Shown piece after piece: positions 8,974-17,498 of a DNA stretch of 64,000 bases. The notes beneath the pieces are model-generated. The model worked only from the letters and a program-made list of their open reading frames with translations, was not told where the DNA came from and did not search any database. The stretch spans positions 62,001 to 126,000 of the forward strand of contig CASGCE010000014.1 of assembly GCA_949299935.1 (NCBI GenBank). The letters run 5' to 3'. The position numbers were made by a program, and so were the translations under genes. This DNA is from an uncultured bacterium. GTDB lineage: Bacteria > Cyanobacteriota > Vampirovibrionia > Gastranaerophilales > Gastranaerophilaceae. How positions within the stretch are numbered: position 1 is the stretch's first letter; every line of letters begins with the position of its first letter.

Positions 8974-10437
8974 TCAGTGTTTTTTGAATTTATTTGCCGT
9001 AGCTTGTACAATCAATTTTAGAGCATCAAATGTCGGAATGGAATTTTGTTTTTGTTGTTTAACTATATTTTCCACAAGGCTGTTCATGTATATTTCCAAA
9101 TTAGTGTATCCGGATTCAGTCATACTTTTGCCATCGCCGCCATCATAAGGATTTAGGTTATGGCTAAACTCCCAGTCATCTGGTATCCCGTCCCCGTCTG
9201 AATCTATATTTGGCACATCGCTTTTATATTCTGGGTAACCACCGACATCTTCAGGAGATTTTATTAATCCTTTAACATCTTTAGCTCCGGTGATATATGT
9301 TTCAACTGCTTGGGCAATACGATTATCCACAAAATCACGCTTATCTGAGGCACCAGCAAAGGCTAACACTTTTTGGTAAGCCTGTTCAGCGGTATGTAGT
9401 GTTACTGGTTCATGATCAAACTCCAGACGTGTAAGTACCGGATTTTTGGAAGTTTTTATGTAATCCATGTTCGGATACACGCCCATCCAGTTGTCATTTG
9501 TTTGCAACGGGTTGGTATGTACATAGTTTCCGTTAACATATACAATTCCCTTGCGGTTAGCATTAGATATTTCAAGTATCTGACTCCTTGAAGATATTTG
9601 GGTGGCGGGACCAAATTTAAAGTAATTATTAACAATGTTATATATTCCGCTTTCTGCCCCGTTTATTGAGGAAGTTCCCCAGTTATACAAAACATTATTT
9701 CTAAAGTCTACTGTTTCTATATCCAATAGATGCGTATGTTTTGATTTGTAAAAAGTCGGATTATTGGATCTGTTGCTTGCGAATAAATTGTGGTGGTATG
9801 ACGCACTGTATCCTCCCAAAGTGGCGCCTAAACCGTTATGTACACCTTTATTCAGTGCTTCACTTAGTATACACCACTGCATTGTAAGTTTTCTATTGTT
9901 ATATAATGTCGCATTATCCACTGCTGCCCAACTCATTGAACAGTGATCTATAATTATGTCATGTCTGTTTTTTATAACAAGGGCGCTTTCATTAGACTTG
10001 TCACCCAACCTGAATCGTATAAATCTTATAATGATGTTGTCGGCATTTATTATCACCGGGTAATTTTTAATACAAATTCCGTCCCCGGGAGCGGTTTGAC
10101 CGGCAATTGTCAAGTCGCCGTTTTCAATTGTGAGCGGTGATTTTAATTCGATTATACCTGATACGTCAAATACAATAGTTCTTGGACCTTTTTGGTTAAC
10201 GGCGTAACGCAGCGAGCCCAATTCATTTTTATCTTCGAGCGTGCGTATATGGTAAACTAATCCGCTTCTGCCACCGGATGTGAAGGCTCCGTAACCTTCA
10301 GCAGAAGGGAATGCGTAGATTTGTCTGGGTGTTTGCCACACTGTTGCCAGAAATATCAATATTCCAAGCAGAGCTATTATACCCATAATACTTGTTAAAC
10401 CAATATTTTTTATTGCATTTAGAATCTTTAAAAACAT
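8974..10437 (-). CDS. Pectate-lyase-like parallel beta-helix protein
   Basis: 487 residues. An N-terminal hydrophobic segment (~12-33) acts as signal or anchor. Then come [15 protein letters not shown] and [20 protein letters not shown], the start of polysaccharide lyase family 1-like beta-helices, followed by [27 protein letters not shown] and repeated short strands to about residue 300. [12 protein letters not shown] near residue 405 is a calcium-binding EF/thrombospondin-3-like loop. It may cleave or bind pectic polysaccharide at the surface. AGGAG precedes the start. The tRNA-Arg pair lies directly upstream on the same strand. Confidence 0.8.
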   Translation of the reverse strand: MFLKILNAIKNIGLTSIMGIIALLGILIFLATVWQTPRQIYAFPSAEGYGAFTSGGRSGLVYHIRTLEDKNELGSLRYAVNQKGPRTIVFDVSGIIELKSPLTIENGDLTIAGQTAPGDGICIKNYPVIINADNIIIRFIRFRLGDKSNESALVIKNRHDIIIDHCSMSWAAVDNATLYNNRKLTMQWCILSEALNKGVHNGLGATLGGYSASYHHNLFASNRSNNPTFYKSKHTHLLDIETVDFRNNVLYNWGTSSINGAESGIYNIVNNYFKFGPATQISSRSQILEISNANRKGIVYVNGNYVHTNPLQTNDNWMGVYPNMDYIKTSKNPVLTRLEFDHEPVTLHTAEQAYQKVLAFAGASDKRDFVDNRIAQAVETYITGAKDVKGLIKSPEDVGGYPEYKSDVPNIDSDGDGIPDDWEFSHNLNPYDGGDGKSMTESGYTNLEIYMNSLVENIVKQQKQNSIPTFDALKLIVQATANKFKKH

Positions 10438-10456
10438 AAGCTACTCCTATATAATC

Positions 10457-10530
10457 AGGGCCCGGCGGGAGTCGAACCCGCGATCTCCGGTTTAGGAAAC
10501 CGTTGCTCTATCCTACTGAGCTACGAACCC
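10457..10530 (-). tRNA. tRNA-Arg (anticodon CCT)
   Basis: Cloverleaf on the minus strand: acceptor GGGTTCG / CGGGCCC (two G-U pairs), D-arm GCTC...GAGC, anticodon loop TTCCTAA (CCT), T-arm GCGGG-TTCGACT-CCCGC. CCA is not encoded. The base at discriminator position 73 is T, whereas arginine tRNAs usually have A or G. It decodes AGG. Confidence 0.92.
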
Positions 10531-10531
10531 T

Positions 10532-10605
10532 TATGCCTGACGGGAGTCAAACCCGTGACCTTCGGCTTCGGAAACCGACGCTCTATTCAACTGAGCTACA
10601 GGCAC
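10532..10605 (-). tRNA. tRNA-Arg (anticodon CCG)
   Basis: Cloverleaf on the minus strand: acceptor GTGCCTG / CAGGCAT (G1-U72 wobble), D-arm GCTC...GAGC, anticodon loop TTCCGAA (CCG), T-arm ACGGG-TTTGACT-CCCGT, discriminator A. It decodes CGG. Only one base separates it from the downstream tRNA-Arg(CCT), so both must come from one precursor. Confidence 0.93.
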
Positions 10606-10612
10606 GTTTTGT

Positions 10613-11275
10613 TTACGAAAAAAATGCTTTCGCATCTATACTTTTCCGCTCTTTTTCATCTGAAATTTCAAAGTACGGCAGTTCTGATTTAATTCCCAAT
10701 TTTTCGGCAAACCACTTGCTAGGTACTGTTTCAACTGCATTATTTAAATCCATTACTGCACTATTATAAAATCTTCTTGCTGCCGCAATGTGCTCTTCAA
10801 CTTCATTATATGTTGACATTGCTTGCACCATAGTTTGATCTGATTTCAACTGAGGATAGTTTTCAACTGATAGCATTAACTGTCCCATTTTATTTTGAAT
10901 TTCTTTGTCAATTGAAATTTTTTCCTTAATATTTTCTAAATTTGCGGTCACTTTCAAGGCTTCAGTACGGAGTTTTGTGATGTCATCCATCAAATTTCTT
11001 TCGTGCTCCATAAATTTGTTAGCCATAAACAAAATATTAGGTATTAAATCATATCTTTTCTTCAACTGTACATCTATGCTGGCAAGTGATTCCCGGACTT
11101 TATTTTTTTTAGAAATCAATTGGACATAAGTGATATACAAAAGTATCAATATTGCAAAGATAACAAAACCAATTGTTTTAAAAATACCGTATAGCTGAGC
11201 TTGAGCCTGTGCTTCCGCTGCTTGTTGTACAAGCGTATTGATATCAATATTTGATATAGGTGATATTGGTTCCAT
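10613..11275 (-). CDS. lemA: LemA family membrane protein
   Basis: 220 residues: a single membrane helix near residues 30-50 ([19 protein letters not shown]), then the LemA helical domain with the characteristic [30 protein letters not shown]-like and [10 protein letters not shown] segments, and [13 protein letters not shown]. LemA proteins are inner-membrane four-helix proteins of unclear role, often linked to membrane stress. GAGGAT precedes the ATG. The tRNA genes begin 7 bp after its end. Confidence 0.93.
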   Translation of the reverse strand: MEPISPISNIDINTLVQQAAEAQAQAQLYGIFKTIGFVIFAILILLYITYVQLISKKNKVRESLASIDVQLKKRYDLIPNILFMANKFMEHERNLMDDITKLRTEALKVTANLENIKEKISIDKEIQNKMGQLMLSVENYPQLKSDQTMVQAMSTYNEVEEHIAAARRFYNSAVMDLNNAVETVPSKWFAEKLGIKSELPYFEISDEKERKSIDAKAFFS

Positions 11276-11335
11276 ATTTCATCCTCTTAATGTGTAATTA
11301 TATATTAGCATGTTTTTGTATATTTGTCTAATAGA

Positions 11336-12673
11336 TTACTGTTCGGAAACAATTATTGTGAAATCCGTATCGGCACAGTAGTAATTAATGGGGTCATATA
11401 CGAATTGTCGTGATTTAATTTCCGGTACTTTTTTTCTTAACCATTTGTAGTATTCTGGTGTAACGTCTTTTGTATGTGCTATAAATTGTGCATGCGAGGC
11501 ATTTGATGTCCCTGTACATTTCACGCTTACGTTGTTATTTTCAAGAGATTCAATCAATATTTGCGCATTTTTTTCGTTATTATTGGAATACATGACACTT
11601 GCTACAAACTGAGTTTTATCGGTTTTTACACGTTCTCTGTATATGAGTCTGTTCACAACTTCTTGAGTTTTTTCGGGATCTAAAATCCAATAGCTTGTAT
11701 AGCCTTTTTTATTTGGAGCGCCGGGAAGTGTTGCTATTTCAATACTATCTATATCAAAATGTTTTGCAAGTGCCGCATATTGTGACATCTCGTATAAAGT
11801 CATGTCAGTTTTGACGTATTGTTTTGCTATAGATAAAATTTGCGGGATTTTAGCAATGGTTTCAGGCTTTTGCAAGTCATGCAACAACCCCCTTAAAAAC
11901 CACTGTTGTCTTTGGGTTCTCCCTATATCGCCCATAGCATCGTGTCTGAATCTTAAGTAACCTATCACTTCATCTGCGTCAAGATGGTTATCACCTTTGG
12001 TTAAATTTATGTATAAATGTCCGGAATAATCGTTATAGTGCATGTTTTTTTCTATGTATATATCAATTCCTCCTAAAGCTTCAACAATTTTTCTGACAGC
12101 CTCGTCGTGAACCATAATATAGCGGTCAATTTTTATACCGAGGGTATTTTCTATCGTTTTAATTGTCATGTCTATTCCGCCTATTGCGTGTGCTGCATTG
12201 ATTTTTTGTATGCCGGCATCTTTTGGCAAATAAACCTTACTGTCTCTTGGTATTGATATTGCATTAAGAGATTTGTTTTTGGGGTCTATATTCAAAACAA
12301 TTATCGTATCAGTTCTTGTTCCCTGCCACAAATCCGAACCTTCACCATTGGAATCTACCCCAAGAAGTAAAATATTTTGTTTTCTAGGGCCAAACGGAAG
12401 TGCAAATTCGGCTTTTTGTTTATTGTTATTGCTGTTTGATAGTTTAACGAACAACTTTGTGATAAAGGAATCAGTGCCAAATTCGTCCTCAAGGAATTTT
12501 TTGTTATCAGCGAACAAAAATATAGCAAATATCACTCCCGCAAATACAATTAACATAACTGTAAGTATTTTCCAAAAAGAAGATTGTTCTTGTTTTTCAT
12601 TTTCAGCCTGTTTCAAGTAAGCATCAATTATATTTTGCGGATTATTTTTATCTTCTTGTAAATTATTAGTCAT
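11336..12673 (-). CDS. LytR-CpsA-Psr (LCP) family glycopolymer transferase
   Basis: 445 residues: a cytosolic N-terminus, one membrane helix (~36-56), then an extracytoplasmic LCP domain with NILLLGVDSNGEG, RTDTIIVLNIDP, SIPRDSKVYLP, KINAAHAIGG and GYLRFRHDAMGDIGRTQRQQ, which hold the Arg/Asp residues that bind polyprenyl pyrophosphate. A LytR_C-like domain (~345-445) follows. The family attaches glycopolymers to peptidoglycan or other acceptors. AAGGTAAGG precedes the start. It lies 12 bp downstream of mgtE and is probably co-transcribed. Confidence 0.92.
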   Translation of the reverse strand: MTNNLQEDKNNPQNIIDAYLKQAENEKQEQSSFWKILTVMLIVFAGVIFAIFLFADNKKFLEDEFGTDSFITKLFVKLSNSNNNKQKAEFALPFGPRKQNILLLGVDSNGEGSDLWQGTRTDTIIVLNIDPKNKSLNAISIPRDSKVYLPKDAGIQKINAAHAIGGIDMTIKTIENTLGIKIDRYIMVHDEAVRKIVEALGGIDIYIEKNMHYNDYSGHLYINLTKGDNHLDADEVIGYLRFRHDAMGDIGRTQRQQWFLRGLLHDLQKPETIAKIPQILSIAKQYVKTDMTLYEMSQYAALAKHFDIDSIEIATLPGAPNKKGYTSYWILDPEKTQEVVNRLIYRERVKTDKTQFVASVMYSNNNEKNAQILIESLENNNVSVKCTGTSNASHAQFIAHTKDVTPEYYKWLRKKVPEIKSRQFVYDPINYYCADTDFTIIVSEQ

Positions 12674-12685
12674 TTTCCTTACCTT

Positions 12686-14053
12686 TTAAATAACGTGTAG
12701 CAAAAATGTAGAGACAAGAGTAAAATATACAGCAAGCCCGACAACGTCAATGGTAGTTGCGATAACCGGGCCTGATGCAACTGCCGGATCTACATTAACC
12801 GTTTTAAGTGCAAACGGGGTAAAAGTGCCTATAATAGTTGCCATTGTCATGTTAATTGCCATCGCAAGACCTACCACAATGCCTAAAGCCACATTATGTT
12901 GCCAACCCCATGTTACAAGAGTTGTCATGGTACCGAAAAACATTCCTATAAAAAGTCCTATAAACATTTCACGCATAATATGATATACAGCGGAACTTAA
13001 AGTTACCTGTCCGGTTGAAAGTCCTCGTACCATAAGGGTAATACTTTGGGTGCCTATATTACCGCCCAAACCTGCTAATAACGGCATAAATATTGCAATT
13101 ATCGGAAGTGCTGATAAAGTAGTGTCAAAATGGTGTGCGACATTTACCGCAATAAATTCACCGATCAATGTTATAAAAAGCCAAGGTGTTCTGGCTTTTA
13201 TTGCATTAAAAATATTACCGGAAAGTATTTCATCTTCATCGACGAGCTCTGTAGAAATACCTGAAGACTGGTATATTGTTTCTGTTGTTTCTTCTTCGAC
13301 AATATCTTGAACATCATCCCAAGTTATCATGCCTTTAAGTCTGTTGTACAAATCAACGACCGGCAAAGCATTGTACTGGTATTTCATAAAAACGTCTGCA
13401 ATGTAGTCTTGATAATCATCAACATGCAGTTTTACGATGTCAGAAATCATTATGTCCTCAATTTTTTTGTTTATTGGGGATGTGAGGAGGCTTCTGAGCG
13501 AAACTACACCCAGTAAATGATTTTGTTTATCCACGACGTAGACATAATACAATTCCATATTGTCTTGTTCGGCTTTAATTCTTATATGATTTAAAACATC
13601 AAGAACAGTCATCCCGCAGTTGACTGTCAGAACTGACGGGTTCATAATACCGCCTGCTGTATCCTCGTTATATGTTAACAGTTCTCTTACTTCGGCGGAA
13701 AATTTATGAGGGAGTTTATCGAGGTAGGTTTCGCTCTCATCATCCTCCATGTCGCCCAAAACATCCGCTGCTGCGTCATGCGGAAGTTTTGTGATAATTT
13801 TGGAAGCCAGTTCTTCGTCAATATCACCCAGTAATTCCACTTGTAATTGAGGGGATAAATATTCCATCAAATCTGCTTGTTTTTCCAAATCGAGCAGCTT
13901 GAAGCACTGAAGACGTTCTTCAGCTTTCATTTCCTGAAATATATCCGCTAAATCTGCACTGTGGTAGCTGTTTAATTCCTCTTTCAGTTGAGTTTGCGTT
14001 TCATCTTCCATGATTTCGCGGAGTCTGTCAATTATGTTTGTAATATTTATCAT
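12686..14053 (-). CDS. mgtE: Magnesium transporter MgtE
   Basis: 455 residues with the full MgtE order: N-domain superhelix (~1-125, with LADIFQEM and DAAADVLGDM), two CBS domains (~135-250, with YYVYVVDKQNHLLGVVSLR and YNALPVVD), a plug helix, and five membrane helices (~285-455) including GNIGTQSITLMVRGL. It is an inner-membrane Mg2+ channel gated by cytosolic Mg2+. TATAAT ends exactly 6 nt before the ATG and there is no SD, so the mRNA should be leaderless; no Mg2+ riboswitch can fit. Confidence 0.95.
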   Translation of the reverse strand: MINITNIIDRLREIMEDETQTQLKEELNSYHSADLADIFQEMKAEERLQCFKLLDLEKQADLMEYLSPQLQVELLGDIDEELASKIITKLPHDAAADVLGDMEDDESETYLDKLPHKFSAEVRELLTYNEDTAGGIMNPSVLTVNCGMTVLDVLNHIRIKAEQDNMELYYVYVVDKQNHLLGVVSLRSLLTSPINKKIEDIMISDIVKLHVDDYQDYIADVFMKYQYNALPVVDLYNRLKGMITWDDVQDIVEEETTETIYQSSGISTELVDEDEILSGNIFNAIKARTPWLFITLIGEFIAVNVAHHFDTTLSALPIIAIFMPLLAGLGGNIGTQSITLMVRGLSTGQVTLSSAVYHIMREMFIGLFIGMFFGTMTTLVTWGWQHNVALGIVVGLAMAINMTMATIIGTFTPFALKTVNVDPAVASGPVIATTIDVVGLAVYFTLVSTFLLHVI

Positions 14054-14059
14054 ACTGAT

Positions 14060-14065
14060 ATTATA
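14060..14065 (-). promoter_or_regulatory. -10 box of mgtE (leaderless)
   Basis: TATAAT on the minus strand, 6 nt before the mgtE ATG, with no Shine-Dalgarno sequence between them. Confidence 0.5.
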
Positions 14066-14113
14066 TTACAAACAAATTATTCTTTAAACTATGAAATATT
14101 TCTGACAACAAAT

Positions 14114-15910
14114 TTAGTTATAGATTTTTCTGTTAAGGTCGGTTTTTCTAATTCGCACATTTTGCGGAGTAACTTCAACCAGCTCATCATCACCTATATA
14201 TTCAAGGCATTCTTCGAGTGACAATTGTTTATGCGCTTGCAGTGTTACCATAACATCTGCGGTGGAGCTTCGCATGTTAGTTAATTTTTTTGTTTTGCAA
14301 ATATTTACGACAATATCCTGAGGCTTATTGCATTCTCCGATTATCATACCTCGATACACCTTTGTTTTGGGAGTTATAAAAAATATGCCTCTGTCTTCAT
14401 ATTGAGCAAGTGCATACGGAATTGCTTCACCCTGTTCGTGAGCTATTATAGAGCCCATTCTTTGTCTTGGAATGTCACCGGCATAAGGTCTGTATTCCAG
14501 AAATGTGTGGTACATAATCCCCTCTCCTCGTGTCATTCGTATAAATTCGTTTCTGAAACCTATCAAGCCCCTTGAGGGGATGTGAAAAATTATTTTTGTT
14601 CTGGACTTGGAGTTTTGCATTTCTTTCATTTCACCTTTTCTGCTTGAAAGTCTTTCAATACAGCTTCCGGCATGGCATTCCGGAACATCAACTGCCAGAT
14701 TCTCAAACGGTTCACATTGTTTCCCGTCAATTACCTTATATATAACCTCAGGTTTCGATACTGCAAATTCATAACCTTCCCGACGCATTGTTTCTATTAA
14801 TATCCCTAAATGAAGCTCGCCCCTTCCTGAAACTTTAAAAACATCTGTAGAATCAGTATCTTCAACCTTTAGACTTACGTTCTTTTCTAATTCATTATAC
14901 AGTCTTTTTCTTAATTGTCTGGAGGTTACAAATTTACCCTCTGTTCCTGCAAATGGACTGTCATTGACAGAAAAGTTCATCTGTAAAGTAGGTTCATCAA
15001 CATGAATTAATGGTAGTGCTTTCGGGTTATTTGTATCACAAATACTTTCGCCTATTTGAATATCGGAAAAACCTGCAATTCCGACGATATCGCCAGCATA
15101 TGCTTCATCAATTTCGACTTTACCAAGATCCTTGAAGCCGTAAAGTTTTGTTATTTTTCCGCGTTCTTGTCTGCCGTCTGCGTGTATTACGCAGACTTGT
15201 TCCTGAGATTTTATTTTCCCGTTTGCTATTCGCCCGATAACAATTCTGCCGACATATTCGTTGTAGTCCAAAGAAGCTGCCCTGAATTGCAGCGGAAGAT
15301 TTTCGTCACCCTCCGGTGCTTTAATATTTTCGATAATACAATCCAAAAGCGGTACCATATCCTTCCTCGGGTCATCTAAATCCTTTATTGCAAAACCTTG
15401 CAGGCTGCTTGAGAATATAAATGGAAAGTCTATAAGATCATCTCTGTCGGTAAGTTCCGTAAATAAATCAAAAACTTTATCCAAAGCTGTCAGAGGTTCT
15501 GCAGCGGGTTTATCAATTTTATTTATGACAACAATAATCTTTAATCCCAGTTCCAATGCTTTTGAAAGAACAAAACGTGTTTGCGGCATAGGTCCTTCCG
15601 CAGCATCGACAATCAAAAGTGCACCGTCAACCATACCTAAAACGCGTTCAACTTCACCGCCGAAATCTGCGTGACCGGGTGTGTCGACAACGTTTATCTT
15701 TGTGCCTTTGTAATTTATCGAAATGTTTTTTGAAAGGATTGTTATTCCTCTTTCTCGTTCCAAATCATTGCTGTCCAGTATACGTTCTTCAACGTGTTGG
15801 TTGCTCCTAAAAACTCCGGATTGTTTTAGCAGACAATCGACTAAAGTTGTTTTACCGTGATCAACATGGGCTATAATCGCTATATTCCTAATATTTTCAT
15901 TTGCCGTCAT
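14114..15910 (-). CDS. typA: Translational GTPase TypA/BipA
   Basis: 598 residues, normal for BipA. G-domain motifs: AHVDHGKTTLVD (G1), RGITI (G2), DTPGHADFGGEV (G3), NKIDKP (G4). The C-terminal TypA-specific block includes SRGLIGFRNEFIRMTRGEG and AYALAQYEDRG-like sequence. It binds the ribosome and aids 50S maturation, mainly under stress. AAGGGAA lies before the ATG. Confidence 0.96.
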   Translation of the reverse strand: MTANENIRNIAIIAHVDHGKTTLVDCLLKQSGVFRSNQHVEERILDSNDLERERGITILSKNISINYKGTKINVVDTPGHADFGGEVERVLGMVDGALLIVDAAEGPMPQTRFVLSKALELGLKIIVVINKIDKPAAEPLTALDKVFDLFTELTDRDDLIDFPFIFSSSLQGFAIKDLDDPRKDMVPLLDCIIENIKAPEGDENLPLQFRAASLDYNEYVGRIVIGRIANGKIKSQEQVCVIHADGRQERGKITKLYGFKDLGKVEIDEAYAGDIVGIAGFSDIQIGESICDTNNPKALPLIHVDEPTLQMNFSVNDSPFAGTEGKFVTSRQLRKRLYNELEKNVSLKVEDTDSTDVFKVSGRGELHLGILIETMRREGYEFAVSKPEVIYKVIDGKQCEPFENLAVDVPECHAGSCIERLSSRKGEMKEMQNSKSRTKIIFHIPSRGLIGFRNEFIRMTRGEGIMYHTFLEYRPYAGDIPRQRMGSIIAHEQGEAIPYALAQYEDRGIFFITPKTKVYRGMIIGECNKPQDIVVNICKTKKLTNMRSSTADVMVTLQAHKQLSLEECLEYIGDDELVEVTPQNVRIRKTDLNRKIYN

Positions 15911-15997
15911 TCGTAGTTATTCCCTTGGGTGTACATTTTACACTTTTATATTAAACCGCTGATAAAAATTTTTCAACAAAACAAGACTGAAATTATA

Positions 15998-17392
15998 CTA
16001 ATTTTTTCGCGGCTTATATGCAAAATAAGCAAAAGTAAGGCAAATTAAGCCGAAGATTATGCCAAAGCACATGGTTATGTGATATGAATTTAAAAATGCA
16101 GTTTCGTAGTTTTGTGAATGACTTAATAAAAATTTTCTTACTTCTTCAAACATGGTTATCGTGACTGCAACGCCTAAAATATTACCCAAATTTCTTGCGA
16201 GTGCTAAAATCCCGCCTGCTATACCCAAATCTTTTTTCTGAACGCTTGTCATAATAGCGTTATTAGATGGTGATTGAAAAAGTCCGTTGCCTATTCCCAT
16301 TATTCCGGAAGCAAATACTACTTGCCACATTTGTGTTGATTTATCAAATGTGGTAAAAATGATTAGCGCAATTATGTAAACAATAGGACCGGCCATCGTA
16401 AGATATCTGGAACCATATTTGCCTGCTAAAGTTCCGCTGATAGGTGCTGCTACCGATAATGTAACCGAATAGGGTAAAATTAACAAGCCTGCTTTAAAAG
16501 CATCCAGCTTCAAAATCTCCATCAGATAAAACGGTAAAAGTATGCTGTTTGTAAACATTGCCATATATGAAAACATTACTGCCAAATTACCGAAGGTAAA
16601 GGGTTTTATATTAAATATCGAAAAATCTATAAGCGGGTAATGTATTCTGTGGTCTCGCACGTAAAACATGCTACCGAAAATTAAGGCTATGATTCCGAGA
16701 ATTATTATTTTAAGTGAGGTCCAACCCCATTGGTAGCCTTCGGATATGGCTATTAAAAGTGCCAGCAGACTTACTGTGAAATAGATGAAACCTTTATAGT
16801 CAAATTTAAAAGCTTTAACTTTTGTAACGTGTGAAGGTAAAATTTTCCAAGCATAATATGCCCCGAATAGAGCTACAGGTATACAAGGAAGGAAAACGCT
16901 TTGCCAGCCGTACTTGTTTATTATGAACCCTCCTATTGCCGGACCTAGCATGCCTCCTATTGCTACTAAACATCCGTTAAGACCTAAAGCTTTTCCCCGG
17001 CGGGCATTTTTGAATATTGTGGCGATAATTGCCTGTGCATTCGATACCATTATTGATGTACCAAGTGCTTCAAAACATCGGGAAATTATCAATAATGCTA
17101 AGTTGGTTGACATGTAACTGGAAAATGCACCGAGTGCAAATACGGTGAAGCCTAACGAATAAAGCTTATTTCTTGGGAAAATATCTCCGAGTTTCCCGAA
17201 AAACGGCAGGAATATTGTTAGGGTTAGCATATATCCGACTACTACCCATTGAACCTGTGATAACGGTACATTCAAATCCTGCGACATCGGATAAAGTGCT
17301 AGGTTTACTGTGGTTGAATCCAGCATGCCGATAAAATTGCCTATTGCAGTTATTATAAAAATTTTCCATTTAAGTTCTTTTGTATTAGACAT
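15998..17392 (-). CDS. DHA2-type MFS multidrug exporter
   Basis: 464 residues with about 14 hydrophobic helices. LDSTTVNLALYPMSQDL is the DHA2 (EmrB/QacA) motif D1, followed by VQWVVVGYMLTLTIFLPFFGKLGD (motif A region, GKLGDIFPRNK) and motif C AIGGMLGPAIGGFI. It is probably a proton-driven exporter of drugs or other amphiphiles. No TetR/MarR regulator is adjacent. TATAAT is 6 nt before the ATG with a fair -35 (TTTACT), indicating a leaderless mRNA. Confidence 0.88.
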   Translation of the reverse strand: MSNTKELKWKIFIITAIGNFIGMLDSTTVNLALYPMSQDLNVPLSQVQWVVVGYMLTLTIFLPFFGKLGDIFPRNKLYSLGFTVFALGAFSSYMSTNLALLIISRCFEALGTSIMVSNAQAIIATIFKNARRGKALGLNGCLVAIGGMLGPAIGGFIINKYGWQSVFLPCIPVALFGAYYAWKILPSHVTKVKAFKFDYKGFIYFTVSLLALLIAISEGYQWGWTSLKIIILGIIALIFGSMFYVRDHRIHYPLIDFSIFNIKPFTFGNLAVMFSYMAMFTNSILLPFYLMEILKLDAFKAGLLILPYSVTLSVAAPISGTLAGKYGSRYLTMAGPIVYIIALIIFTTFDKSTQMWQVVFASGIMGIGNGLFQSPSNNAIMTSVQKKDLGIAGGILALARNLGNILGVAVTITMFEEVRKFLLSHSQNYETAFLNSYHITMCFGIIFGLICLTFAYFAYKPRKN

Positions 17393-17398
17393 ATTTCG

Positions 17399-17404
17399 AT
17401 TATA
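17399..17404 (-). promoter_or_regulatory. -10 box of the DHA2 exporter gene (leaderless)
   Basis: TATAAT on the minus strand, 6 nt before the ATG. TTTACT lies 17 nt further upstream. Confidence 0.5.
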
Positions 17405-17445
17405 TCCCCAGTGTTAAATTAAGTAAAGTAAATTGCTTTATGTTG

Positions 17446-17474
17446 TTGTCATTACCACAGGTATGGGGTATAAT
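17446..17474 (+). promoter_or_regulatory. Promoter of the pilin/S74 surface protein
   Basis: TTGTCA (17446-17451), 17-bp spacer, TATAAT (17469-17474). The predicted start near 17481 is followed by GGAGG (17486-17490) and ATG at 17499, which fixes the start codon and excludes in-frame starts upstream. Confidence 0.75.
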
Positions 17475-17498
17475 ATCTCCTATATGGAGGATAGCGAT

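Noticed and set aside
17433-17498. In-frame upstream start for the pilin/S74 protein
   Set aside because: It lies upstream of a TTGTCA-17-TATAAT promoter; the ATG at 17499 has GGAGG at the right spacing and begins a proper prepilin leader.
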